A stretch of 64,000 nucleotides of DNA from Watersipora subatra (lineage: Eukaryota; Bryozoa; Gymnolaemata; Cheilostomatida; Watersiporidae): positions 15,274,027 to 15,338,026 of the forward strand of contig NC_088712.1 in NCBI RefSeq assembly GCF_963576615.1, in the 5' to 3' direction. Below are positions 11,501 through 26,500 of this stretch, in pieces (the first letter of the stretch is position 1; each line of letters begins with the position of its first letter). The notes beneath the pieces are model-generated. The model did not search any database and had not been told where the DNA came from. It saw nothing but the letters and a program-made list of their open reading frames with translations. A program made the translations under genes and the position numbers.

Positions 11501-14500
11501 TCAAATGACATGCATACAAGTAATGAGAGAGCATATCATGCTATAGCTAAAGGCTGGTTCACACTATATCCCCATATGTCATCATTTCCTTTCCACGTTC
11601 ATCGTTGATTATGTGAACCCTAAACCGAAAGCGTCGCCAAAGCAATGAGGATACATCGGAAAAGTTTTGCATACCAGAGGATGGACTAAAAGAGGTAAGA
11701 AAAATGACTACTTTGTTGATGTTGTTTTTTCTTTTCTTCTTTTTGTTTCCGCTCCTCTTCCTGCTCTTTTTCACGTGCTTCCTGTCTCCGCCTCCTTTCT
11801 TCCATCTTCTCTTGACGTCTTTTCAACTTCAGCTCCTGATGTTCCTTTTTCCTCTCTTCCAGCATCTCCTCCAATCCCTTTTCTCCCTGCAACAATCATA
11901 CCTTTGTTACCATACTCCCGCATTTAAAAAGACATGTGAGGTTACTTGGTCATGCTTCTATAACCGCCTTGATTATGTCTATGCTCACACCTCTACATAT
12001 AACAATACATATGTACAGAAACCACTTGCACACAAGTCTACTGTTATATTGCCAATACAGATCTCTGTATATTAAGAATTACACACACATATATATATAT
12101 ATATATTTATACTTATATATATATTTATATCTATATATATATCTATATATATATTTATATCTATATATTTATATCTATATATATATCTATATATATATTT
12201 ATATCTATATATTTATATCTATATATATATTTATACCTATATATATTTATATCTATATTTATATCTATATATATTTATATCTCTATATTTATATATATAT
12301 ATAGATACAGTCAAGCATGGATAACTCGAACTTCACGGGACCGAGCGAAAGTGTTCGAGTTATCAGAGCGTTCAAGTTATCAGAGCACTGTCACAAGTCC
12401 ATGTATTTATTTATTTATTAGTAGATACATGCACATATACAAACTATAATAGAAATCAAAAGCATAAATGGCTTGTTTCAAATTAAATGCATCTAATGTA
12501 AAGTTTATAACTTTTTTATCAAAAAGTATAGGAGATTTTTCTATCACTTGAGATTGTTTTGTTGTTTGAGGTGATGTTATTGCCAGGACGTTTTTTTAGA
12601 TTAAAATTGGCAAAACTTGATCGTTGTTGAAATGCTCAGAAGAAGAGACATCTTTTTCTTTTGAGCGTTTTACCCACGATCAATTTTGCTGATTTTTCTT
12701 GAAGTTTATGCGAAGGTTACCTCACTTTTCCATGCTTCCGAAAGGCATGGAAAAGCTAAGCTAAGCAGAACTTTGGTGGAAATCAAAATTCATCAAACCT
12801 TTAGAAAAGTCGTTGACAAAAATATTTTGCCGACGGTAGTAATAACGACGCCTATGATTTACGAAAAGTTGAGGTTTACCTCTATGACTTGGAATAAAGT
12901 GATTTTCTAAAGCGATAACAACCGTCTCGGTAGCCGTTGGGCAAAAAACTGTTCGAGTTAACAGAGTTGAGGTCGAGTTATCTATAGCAATTTATCATTA
13001 CGTGGGAACGGACCAAAGAAACCGTTCAAGTTAACCATGTGTTCGAGCTATCCGTGGGCGAGTTATCCATGTTTGACTGTATATATATCTATATATATTT
13101 ATATATATATTTATATCTATATATATTTATATCTATATATATATACACACAAATTAGTAATAATTATTATAAGAAAAAGATGAAAAAATTCTGTAGCTAC
13201 AAATCACAACTAATCTGTTTCGCTCAACTGCTCCTTCTAGATGACAAGTGATGAACTACTTTACTCCACAGAAACCATTCTAGTAATATCAACGATGCAA
13301 AAAATATATAAAAATATATACAAAAACAAAAAAGAATATGTATCTATATATATACAGAGATGGACATATAGCAAATTCAGAAACGCATGTACAGGTAGTG
13401 CTCTTACAGAATCGCCGATACAAACCTAGTTTCTTAGCCTGTGTCCTACGCAGTTGTACAGGAAAACACAAGCAGCATTACAAGTTTATAGGTTTCCAAC
13501 TACAGACGGACTATACATGTGAGCTAGAGCAAATGCCTGCCATTTGTCTCTCCTTCTCACGAGACAACCGAACATGAACCAAGCTAGCAGGCTAGAAATG
13601 ACCTAATCGCTACACTGCAAGGTAGACACAGATAAAAAAGAGAAAGGAATGGACTATTACGTGAAAAGTGCTCAAGTGGTCAAGGAACAGATGACAGACA
13701 ACTCAAAGATTTGACTCCCTTTTCATTAAATTAACGAATAAAATTCTGTGAGATCAGAGACGAGACAAATGTCTAGGACTCTAAGCTAAGTCAGCGTCAG
13801 AAATAAGTATTAGACGGTAACAAAGCTACGTAACTCAAATGAAAATATCTCTCACCTTCGGCTTGCCTTCATCGTCTGAGTCCGACTCGCTGAGCACCGC
13901 ATGCTTGCTGTGTGACTTATGCGCCCTCGACGAGTGGATAACTTCGTCATCTTCCACCGACGAGTTTGTCGCAGACTCTTCTTGCTGTCCATCGGCAGGC
14001 CGTGCGTCAGGCAGATCTGTCACATGCTCCTTGGAGAGCGCCAAACCTTCCGCCTCCTCAGATTTGGACACGGCAAGCTTTTCTTTAGCTTTGGGATCCT
14101 GTGTTTGCTCGGGTTGACCTTTTTCATCTATTGTTTCTTTGTCATCTAATTAAAGGAAACTTGTTTAACCCTCTCATCGTTAGCAAATAAACGAGTTGAA
14201 TCTTTATATGCATATCTTACAAAAACATTATCACGCAAACAAAAACATTTAATTACAGCCAATTAAAATGGTTACATCGAATGCTACCAGGTTTATGTTC
14301 AAATCCCAACATCGCAGTGACTTTACACCATCTTAACAATGAAACACAAGACATTAAGATGTTGCGAGTATAGATGTCAATGTCTTCGGAATGCTCACAA
14401 CGAGCCGATCAGATAAGAGATAGAAACTACCAGAATAGCTATGCATACTACAGGACTGCGTAGGCAAAGCTCTGTTGTTTGCTTTTAATGTGAAGGTTGG

Positions 14501-17500
14501 CGAGCAACTTCTCTGTAAATCTAGGCTACATTACAGCTCTCAGAGGGCCACATTGATCCCGATTATTCTAGGGTAACTTTCAAATATCCAATCGAAATCA
14601 ATGAAAATAACGTGGATATTTTTTTAAACAACGAGAAGCAATTCTATAGGATAAATCTTACAAAAGTGTAGTTATTATATTTTATGACAAAAAGAAGGGA
14701 GTAACTGTTGAAAAAAGGAAATTTATTAGACCTAGTAAAAAATTGTTTAAAAGCGCTTTAAATTGCTAACAGAGTGAACTAAACCTCCGTATCAGGGCAC
14801 AAGCTTGATTAGTGACCATTTAAACTTAATGAAAAATGACTGTAAAAAAGAATAAAAGGGTTCAGAGGTCATTGAAAAGTTTCTCTACCTTTTGATGACT
14901 TAATGCTATCCCCCTTAGCATCAGGTTTCTTTTCCTCATCTTCAGTTTGGTGTGAGCCGCTACTCGATGACCCGCTAGATGTGGAAGACGACGTCGACGA
15001 TGCAGAACTGCTGTGGCTAGACTTTTCAGATGCTTTATCTAAAGGTCGATTTTAATAAAATGAGACAACATGAAAAATAACATTACAGAAATAATAATGT
15101 ACAAGAAAAACCAAACAACTAGATTAGCATAGACTAATGTATTCTACTAAGAAATGACAACTCCAACTCATGTGTCATAGCCAGAAATGTAAGGAACTTA
15201 ATGAACAAAGGAGGGGGGGTGTTAACAATATTCATATACTGGCTTGTCATATGGCTAGAACTAGAGTAGGTTGAGAGATGGTGCATTAAATTCGATAAAG
15301 GTTAACTCGCAACAAAATTCACATTACATTTATTTGGTATCAAAAGGTTCACCATGTCTTACTCTGCTGTGTTGTAGGCGCAAAATATGTGGAAATGTGA
15401 TCACAAGCTCTTAAAAGCTCAAAAACGAACAGCTAATCACCGCCATCACAAAATCGCCGTAGATTGGAATCAGCTTATTTCTCTGAAGTAGTCAATCCAT
15501 CTGGTTATTGTTTTGACACGTGATGTTATCACACGAATTGAAAGGCTCAATATAAAACTTCTCGTAGCACTAGTTTACGACAAACGCTTTGGGTTTTACC
15601 GAAGAGCCCTTACCAAATATAGATGCTCGCTACTTTACAGTTTTGTTTCGGCTTAGTCTAATCGTCTAGCCATAATCTGATCATGTGACCTATACTTCCT
15701 GCCAAACAGCGCGAACAATTTCTGCAGAATTTTTCGACTATCACAGGTGACCAACAGGCTCGTCATGTTTATCAGAGGATGATATGCACTCCTTAGAGCT
15801 AAGGTTAAAAATTAAACAAATTTTTACAGTAGATTTTGAGATATCAGTGCTCAAAATGACAGGATTACAATGATGATGAAATGGATGTGTAAGAACAATA
15901 AACATGGTTTTATTGAATGCGTGAAGTATATTTGTAAAAATATTTCGACGAATGAGATTGCATGAAAGTGTAAACAGAAGCCATCTTGTTCAAGTACGTC
16001 CCATTTGAACCGTTTTGGAAGGAGATTCTAATCTACGACAGTTTCGTGATGGCGGCGATTAACTGTTCGTTTTTCAGCTTTTAAGAGTTTGTAATCACAT
16101 TTTCACATATTTTGCGCCTACCACACAGCAGAGGAAGACATGGTGAATCTTTTTATACCAAATAACTGTAATATGAATGTTGTTGCAAGTCATCCTTTAA
16201 AAGACAAGCAAACAGGCATGAGGCTGATTCTATTCAACCACTGAGACTGCAAGATAGCCAATGAGTAACGAGATCTTGGTTTGGTAAAAACGATCTTACT
16301 CGCCGAGTTGACTTACCAAGAATACTTGATTCTCAAAGCTGTGATAACGCCGATTCATGAGAACTATTTTGAATAGTTCATGTACAACTCCTGAGAAATT
16401 AGTATGGTTATATTTAAAGCACATATGCTACTACAAGTTTCAAACAGGAGTTGCCACAAAAGACAATTTGTCACAAACTAGTGGAGTCGGTACAGCCATG
16501 AAAACAACTTGCCACAACCGTTTTGAGATCATTTATTTTCAAGACAACTCGCAACAAACGTTTTGAGATCATCTATTCCCAAAACAACTGCCACAACCGT
16601 TTTGATATCATTTATTTAAAAGACAACTCGCCACAACTGTTTTGAAATCATTTATATCCAAGACAACTTGCCACAAACTTTTGGCAAGTATCCAACTAGA
16701 AACAAACACTTCAAAAACTTGCCAAGATCGCTTTGTTCCAGCCCTCTACAGCTCTCGCCACAAACTCCCTGATATTATTCAGCTTCAAAGATAACTCGCC
16801 ACAAACGTTTTGACAGTACCTCGGTTGTAAGACAAATCGCCACCTATTCCCTGACACTATCTAGGCTCTAAGACAAATCGCCACCAACTCCCTGACATTC
16901 TCCAAGCTCTAAGACAACTCGTCGCAAACTGTGTGAGACTAACAAGCTCAAATGCATGTCAAACTTTCATCCTGACTACTGTTGATGATCCAACTGATGT
17001 TCTGTTAACTCTTTCACTACCGCATTAAAATCTTACCGAATGAATATTCTGCCCGGATTAATAAAACGAATTTCTCGAAAAGCCGATATACCGCTAGTAT
17101 TTAAGCAATATCTCGAGAATAAAAATAGATATCGTTTAACTATAAAATGCATCTTCTTCAAAACAAAATTTTCTACAAGATAAGTACAAAGTAAATTCTA
17201 CTTTCGTACAATATCAAACGTTTTACTTGCGTTGAACGAACGCGTTGTGTTTTTCCTTGCCATGACGATAACGATCTGGTTTTGCCGTTTTAAAAAATAA
17301 TTAGAAACGGAATCGTTGAATCAAAAATTTTTATTTTAGGTGCACGTGATTGGCAACAAGGTTGTTTCACTGGAGACAAATTTTGATTGGTCTAGCTAAT
17401 GTGCAGGCTTCGTAATAAAAAGAAAAGTGAAACCCTATTGATAAGCCGACATATCGCTTTACGGTCGGTACTTTTATCACCGCGAATTGTTGAAAATATT

Positions 17501-20500
17501 TAGCCAAAAAAATTTCTATTGATAGCAAGTGATTGGCAACAAGGTTGTTTCACTGGAGACAAAATTTGATTGGTCTAGCTATTGTATAGGCTTTGTAATT
17601 AAAAGAAAAGTTAAACCATATTGAAAAGCCGATATATCGGCTTACGATAGCGAAAGAGTTAATACTAACCACAAATCTATGGTTCTACTTTATCATATAC
17701 TAATCCAATCGGCAGCCCCAACCATTCCACTAAATCATGAGACGTGTCTGTGTATGCTTCAATCTAATCTATATTCCGCATTCTTTGAGTGAAAACATTT
17801 AAAGATTTAAACTTAGATTTACTTAGACCTAAATACACAAAATTTTAGTAGATTTTATTACAAGGAATCAGTATTTTTCTATCATTTTCGATCGTTTTTG
17901 ATGTTTGAGGTGATCTGACTGCCAACATGTTTCAAGATTGCGAAATCGACGAAACTTGATTGTGGTTAAAATGCTTCGACCAAGCAAAAGTGCGATTATG
18001 ATGTCTATAGTTGCAAAGAAACCGGGGGATGTTAGTGTGTCAACATTTGAAATTCAATAATACTATATCAAAATTTTATATGGCAAATTTTCTCGTTTTG
18101 ATAAATTTTCTACAAAATGCTTATTTTTATCAAGGTCATGAGGTCGCCGACTCAAAGGCGACTCGTCCCTCAATAACTAACAAATAACTAACAAATAATT
18201 AGCTTAACTAACAAATAATAAACAGCCTATCAACCCACCTGAGTCTTTGTCAGACTCCTCTCCGTCGCTTGACTCAGCAACTTTTTTCTTAGCAGCCGGA
18301 CCTTTCCGAGCGGGAGTTGCCCTCTTTGGTTTTAAAGCATTTTTGTTAGCCTGACTTTTGCGATTAGGGGGTGCCTTCTTAGACGGCTTCGGTGGAGACT
18401 CGCCATCACTATCGCTCGCCGAGCTCTTTGGCGAACCTTCATTTTCTGAATCGGAGTTTTTGCTGTCGCTGGAATCTCCAGACGCACTCGCCTCGCTTTC
18501 AGACTTCACTTTTTTACGCTTCGACGATTGAGGTTTTTTCTTGTCTTCTTTTTCGCTGTCATCACTTCCTTTATCAGCGTACGATATGACTTTAGTACCT
18601 ACAAAGAATAGAAGGGAATAAACTGATGCGCTGAGACGAGTACAGCGATATACACGTACCTGTTTATGTCATGACAGAATGACTCGAGTTCAACTCACAA
18701 CAGACAATATTTCATTCCGCAATTACATTTAAAATATAAACAGATAAACGTTATTTAGGTTCATTTTGTGGTGAATCCTATACATTCCATATTATACAAT
18801 ATATTATATGTTTAACATTATATATAATATTAAACATAACATAAACCATGCGCGCATGCTCATGCATACATATAAATATTCCGAATGACTCTTCACTTCC
18901 AAAAATAAATATAAAGGTCAGTATAAAACTCCTGCAGATCATATAAAAATGTGTATAGAACAATTTATATAACATAACATATATAATATAGTGTATATAA
19001 CCCAATGCAGATGATACAACATATATAATACAATGTTTATAATGATATTATTTGTTATATTATAACAAATATATTACAACATATATAAAATGTAGAACAC
19101 AGATATGTAAATAATGCATATAATACAATATACAGTGGAACATCAGTTCTCAAACGCTTCAACTTTCGACCAAAAAAATAGAGATTTTTTTGTCTCAAAT
19201 CTTGAACATAAATTCGATTCTCGACCAAACCGGAGCATTCACATTAGAATTAAACGTTCAGAACAGCTTTGGAAACAGCGTGGAAACACTTGTTAACAAA
19301 AAGAAGCCAGTTACGCTTCATAAATCTTTTACAAAAAGGAAGGAACCATCTGGGACGATGTCCCTCTACCGAAGAGATTTGCTAGAGAGACAACTCCTCC
19401 AGTCGAGTTACCCGAAATTGTTTTGGAAGAGGACTCTCCTTCAAAGCACATAAATTACATAAATCTTTTATTATATATTTCAATACATCAGAGTCTTGGC
19501 TTTCAAATGAGCCTATATTCAATACACAAAGAATAATAGAACTATGAAAAACGGGGCACCAAAAGGATGTCCTGCAAAAAAAAACAACACTTGGTTCAGG
19601 TACTCAAAATGTGACGTCATAATTCTCATTTAGCCTTAGGTCATCGATCCCTTTCGCTGCCATTGAGGCTGCGTTGTCCTGTGACAATCGATGCTGTTAA
19701 ACCCGGAGAGCGCTAATAACAAACTAAGATTCTAGATAATCAACAATGCCCGGGATCGTGCTGCCGCCGACCAATACAAACACATGTTCTGAGTTAATTA
19801 ATTATGCTTCAATAAATGTACTGTCGTTGATAAAGGTAATGAAATCACATCAATTAAATTGTGAACTGCGGTTGCGTGGCCCTAGGACTAAATGTCAATC
19901 GCACTTTCGCGAGATCACGCAATGCTTGAAACTAATTAGTCTCAGTCGTCACCCTCAACATCACATTAAAATAAAGAGCTAGTGCATAATATCATCGGGA
20001 AAATATAGTATGGTTCTCGGAGTCTGAGGTACTTATCATAGAAATAATATGTACATGGAGAACTAATAACACTGATTCCTTTGTCATCTTCATTCGTCCT
20101 CTGGAGTTGTCCCACCTTCGCCTGCCACTAGCGTCATTATTGTCACTTTCGTAGTTGATAAATAAGCGGTAAGAGCACACAACAACGAATATGAGAATTG
20201 TGACGTCACAATTTTCGAGACTATGCCAGTAAACTTTTTCGCGGTAGAGCTCTGGGGAAATCCCATAAACACCAACCAATGTCTGTCTCACCATGGCAAA
20301 CAATAGCTCATTCGAAAGCCAAGACTCTGATGTATTGAAATATACAATAAAAAAATTATGTAATTTATGTGCTTTAAAGATGTGAAGTAGACATGCCATT
20401 GTTGTTTATATTTTATATTTCACACGACTTTTAATGTAACTGATCTGTTGTATTTTTCGCTGTTTCGTTACGGTATCAAGTTCTGCAAATATTCTGTATT

Positions 20501-23500
20501 GTACCTTGACGTAGAATTTTTTCGATGTTTTAAGAGCAAAATACACGAAATGATTACTTTTTGTTTTCTGTTTTCATCATCGTAGATAGAAAATCTGTTA
20601 TTAAAAAAAACGATCTATATCTACCCGTTTTTATTTATAGTATGTAGTATACAGTACTGTTTGTGGTGTAAAACATTAAAAAATACTTTACCGAAGTTGT
20701 TATCTCGGCTTGGAACGGATTAAAATTCCCATACGTTAATTCTAATGGGAATAATTGCTTCGGATCTCGAACAACTCGGTTTTTGAACAACCTTCTGGAA
20801 CGAATTATGTTCAGGAACTGAGGTTCCAATGTACATAATATAACACACATAACACAATATATATAATACAGTGCATATATTACAAAACAAATAATACAAT
20901 GTAAATAATAATATATAATAATATATATGATACAACTAGATGAATGTCCAGCGTTACCATGTAATAACAAAGTTTTTGCAGAAAAAAATATTTTTATTTA
21001 ACATATAACAACAGTTACCATTCTAACTTTCAAACTTCATATCATGGGAAAAGTGTTTTGTGCAGCTTCAATAAATTGAGTGAAAAAATAAAACAACTGT
21101 AAAGGTTTTCAAACTTTGTCAAACAACTGTAACTTTCAAACTTCATACATTAGATCACGAGGAAAATGTTTTGTGCAGTTTAAATAAATTAGGAAACCAA
21201 GTAAAACAACTACTATATAAAAGTGTGTAAATGTGAAATAATTAGCAAGTATTAGCTAAATTAAGTCTGTATTGCTACGAGTACAATAAAAGATGATTTG
21301 GTAATGATACAATTAATACAAACTGAGAAAACCAAATAAAAATCCTGAATATGTTGAATTATCATTTATTAATAACAATTCTTGCATAGAATTGTGTGTG
21401 TATAAAAAGGTTACTGTTCCACCAAAAGCTATCCATCAAAACTTTGAATACAACGATACTGGTACCTTTCGATACTGGTACAAATGTAAAAATGAGATAT
21501 TGTACTGTCTTTGTCTGAAGCTTTGTCTGATCGAACGGAAAGAGAATGTAGAGGCTATTCCTACTCTAGATTATACAAATGTTCGTGTGAAAATTATTAG
21601 CCTTTACCGATTTAGCAATAGAATCTTATGAAAAACCGGAAATAAAAGTGTCATGGCACATTTGAAATTGAAACAACGCATTAAAAATGTAGGTAGTGGT
21701 AGCAAAAAATTAGGCTTAAAATGATTTCAAAAATAACAAATGCAACAGCTAATATGAGTTAATAATCAAAATCGCACATTTAGCGTGTGCCTACGATATA
21801 CGGTGTGTAATAACAGTGTAGCTTGGTGGCTAAATGCATGGTTCAAAACTTGCTGCTGCAATATTTGTGAGTTCGAATCCAGCAGAATGCGAGCTTTTAA
21901 TTCCAAGATATTAACAGCTATAGCCGGACATATCGAGGACACACATGTAAACTTTGAGATTTATAGATATAATGTAACATATTTAAAAATGTATATAATA
22001 TATGTACAGTGCATATAATACAACGTATATAAAGTGTATAATATAAAACCAGACATAACTCGAGACTGATAATGAAAGATCACAAACAAAGTGCATTAGC
22101 TGAGCAACAAATGCGTTTCTCTCGAGGTTAAGAGTAGATGTAAACTACATTGCCATGCAGTGTCATTAGGTAAACGATATGCAGAGGCATTTATTTCATA
22201 CATAAGCAATTATAGGGACATGTTGACCTTAAAAAATTGATGAGACATCAAAGGAAGATGATATATTGAATGAGATGGCAGACAGACTTAAAAGACGCAG
22301 GAAACAAGGCGCCAAAAAGACACAGAAATATATGAGCATGCAGCCAGCTAAAAACTGTTTTAAACCTAAAAGCAAAAAAACATGACCCAAAAACTAAGTG
22401 CAAATAACTCACCTCTACGCCTTCCTCCTCCTCGTGAGGCACGGGCAGCCGTCCCTTTGGTAGCGGTCTTTGAACTGGCTGCCTTAGACAAAGGTTCATT
22501 TTCATCCGATTCGCCATCACTACTGTAACAGCCAATAGCGATGACGTAAAGACTCATAAAGAATCCATTTTCTGTCACAGTATTGCAACTGCGATGGATA
22601 CTGAATATTTCTGAGAGTCAAATGAGCCCTGAACAAACTTACAAACTAAAATATGTTCCAAAAACTTTCAAAACTTTGTGATCAACAGAAATGCCGAATA
22701 GCAACTTTTAGCAATCTAAAATCTCAGACATCCCTGGAGGAAATTGTCTGAGATCTCAGATAATCTCCTGGCCAATAAATATGGACCACCCAAGACCCAT
22801 TGGGCGGTCCACATTTGCCCATATGGGTGGTCCAAATTTGCCCACTTGGGTGGTCCAGACTTTATTGTTGTTCAACATTGTTACAACTTAATGATACACT
22901 TTAAGCCGTAGTCAAAATCGATCCGACAGATCATGAAATTTCAGATGAAATGTTTTGCATTGGTACGTTTTTGCGCAAAATTGACTAATGTTGGCCCACC
23001 GCAATGATGCTGAAACAGTTTCTGACATTCCGTCATAAAGAGCCTAATTCACAAACGTCCATCAACAGTCCTCCATATAAACTCACAGGTCCACACACCA
23101 CTTTTGAAACTATATCAATCAACACTAGACTCTTGAAATTAAGGCGGGCTGTTCTACCTCTTTGAATTCTTTTTCGCTGCACGCTTAGCTGGGGTCTTCT
23201 TTGCAGCTTGCCCCTTCTTTGGTTTAGGTGTCGGCTTGGCCTGTGGTTAGAAGCAAAAAGATGATCAGGTTCATTGCAAAAAGCCTGTGTGCAGACCTGC
23301 TGAGCAGAGGCAGTAAGTTACTTGATATGTTGCTAAGTATACCGAACAACTGGAGTCCAACTACAGGATGCTACAAATATTTTTTCTAGCTAGACATTGT
23401 AATCTTTGTTATGCTAAAACCAGTGCCTGTCTGGACCAACACTTAAGGTCCGGCCACACGTAACGAATTATTCGTTCAATCTGACCGAATCCACGAATTT

Positions 23501-26500
23501 CACAGAATTCACAGATCTATTCTGCCGAATATCATAGATTCGTCTGAGCTGTGCATGCACACCGAATTCGTTACCGAAACGCGTTTAATTGGCTAACCAA
23601 TTTTTTTAGCGAGCACGATTCTATTAGCTTTGACAAGTGATATAGTCCAAGACACGTACGACAACCCACAATAAAAGTTTCACCGCGATATGACTTGATA
23701 CATACGATGCAACTGCCTATATGCGCTATTGTTGGTTCTCTCTCGTTGGTTCACCATGACAGGAACTTCTCATCGTGTATCCAGAATTTTTTTTAGATAT
23801 TTTAGAAGTTATGAATTATTTCTTTTTCAATAATAATAATTTCTTTTTATGCAGCAAAAGCTCCGTCGCAAAAACAGTCGTTATCTCTAGCGCATATAGG
23901 CAGTTGCATCGTATGTATCAAGTCATATCGCGGTGATACTTTTATTGTGTGTCGTCGTACGTGTCTTGGACTATATCACTTGTCAAAGCTAATAGAATCG
24001 TGCTCGCTAAAAAAATTGATTAGCCAATTAAACGCGTTTCGGTAACGAATTCGGTGTGCATGCACAGCTCAGACGAATCTATGATATTCGGCAGAATAGA
24101 TCTGTGAATTCTGTGAAATTCGTGGATTCGGTCAGATTGAACGAATAATTCGTTACATGTGGCCGGACCTTTACAGGTTAAGGCAAAAGATTGCTTTGAA
24201 TGGGATTCGAACTCATGACTTACAGCTTGGTAGACCGACTCTACCATAATCTCCAAACGACTGCCTTGCCTCCCTCCAGAATATTTTTTTAGTTGGTTAT
24301 TAACCTGACCGTCTTGCACAGCACACAGGAGTTTGAGTTGTAGCACACCAAGAAAGTTTATACCGAAGCTATATGCAGTTAGCATTGATATTAAAGGGCC
24401 GATGACAACCTAATGGGAAGCGATACGAGAGCCAAGTCAAGAGTAAAAAAATCTCATTTTGTTCCTCATCAAACACGTCAAGTCTAAAAACCAAACAAAA
24501 AACTCAATTGTTAAATGACTTATCGATCTGCTGATGTCCTAGACCACGATTCTTAACTATAACAACAGCTGTGTCCATCCCCTGCCATGTATAGAGTGTT
24601 AGAAAATGAATATATCGCTCTCGAATTGAACTCAGCTTTGCAGACAAGTGTGCAAACAGCTGCACCAATTACCATAGAGTGATTGCAAACATACTAATTA
24701 CACATGATGATCTCCCATAGCACACAAGACAGCCAGCGTACTTGTGTTTACTATAATAAGATCCGTGTACGTCTGAAGCCACTGTTGGATGAAGTAATGG
24801 GAAAAACATTACAACGTACAGGATTAGAACTTATCTTAATAAATAAATACTCTACAAATTTTCGTATGTACATTGTAAACACATAGCTTAGCATTACATT
24901 TTACTAAGTAATACAACTATTAAATTATTGTAAGTTATAATTATCATAATGATATAGTTATTTTAATAATAATTATAATAAATATAATTTTTGTAATTAT
25001 TATTATAGTAGGCCTATTACAACTTAGTATCAGCAATTTATTCGACAAATAATATTAGCTGGCCTGATACGAATTACCAATTGAGGTATAAATGATCTAA
25101 AATGAATGATCTGATGAGCAAACAACTGACGAAGAAACAACTCGTTTTAGTGATCAATTGAACAAGTAAATGACCTTCAACTGGCCTTCAACAAGTCAGG
25201 AATTGATATAAGATGCAGGAGATGAGTCATATAAAGTGTGTATGAAAAGTTGGTTAAATAAAAACAAGACCAGTTATCAGTCAGTCACAAAACACCATAG
25301 ACGTCCATCAGTTAGTCATACAGCATCATACAGAATTAGTCATTATTTATACAGAAGTCTTCAGTTACGAGGTAGTTTGCGCTTTTCATGCATTTCTATT
25401 CAAAGATGTGGTGAAAAGGCTAAAGTGATGGGAGATCAGTTTGGGCTCTTGCTAAAAGGCAGTCCATGATAGGCCAGTCTAGAGGGCTATGACCAGAAGA
25501 CAATAGAACTCTCCTCATCTACTGGATGAACTGCCAATGATGACGACTTCTGCTATTTGATAAACTAATAATAATTAATAACAATTACTTTAACAATAAT
25601 GATTTAATAACTACTAGTACCCTGACAGCTGGTGTACTGTGAGAGATTGCCAGATGTGACGATAAAGCACATAGAATATGTATGCGCACTATTCTGAAAG
25701 GCGGATGAATAGGCCAGGTATAAGAGTGATGGGCTGGTAAACCTAATGTCATGAGTTCGAATCCTATATGAAGCAAATTTTTTTTCAAATCTCTAACTGT
25801 AGCTTCAGACAGATGAATGAACACGACCCTTATAATAAAGGATTATTAGGACTTATTTATCAATTATCTTATAGCACGGTTGACAATCTACTATATTGAG
25901 AATGTCGGCAAATGATACAACAAAAAACTTCCTGTATATTCCTTGGCTACTCATGTCATTTGATGAGGTATTAACTACCTATTAACGTCGAAACAGCAAT
26001 TATATAACAGCAAATATATATCAACGATTATATAACAGAAATTATATAACAGCAATCATATAACAGCAAATATATATATCAACGATTATATAACAACAAC
26101 TATATAACAACAATTATATAACAGCAAATATATAACAGCAAATATATAACAACAATTATATAACAGCAATTATATAACAGCTATTATATAACAGCAACTA
26201 TATAACAACAATTATATAACAGCAAATATATAACAACAATTATATAACAGCTATTATATAACAGAAATACGTGGTCTATAAACAGCAAGATCGGTGGACC
26301 CGACGCTGGAACACCTGCACAAATCGATCGCCTTTTAAGTATTTATTAACAATTGCGCAGCTAACCATTCTCCGCTTTGTCAACATATCTGACAATTTAT
26401 CATAATGAACTAAAATTTAATGAAAATTGTATATAAAATAAATATAATGTTATATGCACGTCATTCTTTCTCTCACTAGTGCGACGAGATATAGTTACCA

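Noticed and set aside
11936..12304. 122-codon open frame rich in Tyr/Ile
   Set aside because: Created by the TA microsatellite reading as Tyr-Ile repeats.
21820..21885. Functional tRNA gene
   Set aside because: A and B boxes are present, but no cloverleaf can be folded and the segment lies in a Helitron family.
24200..24272. tRNA gene on the minus strand
   Set aside because: Acceptor and anticodon stems do not pair; best read as a SINE head.
24020..24385. 121-codon open frame on the minus strand
   Set aside because: Runs through the Harbinger-like right arm and the SINE head; composite of repeats.
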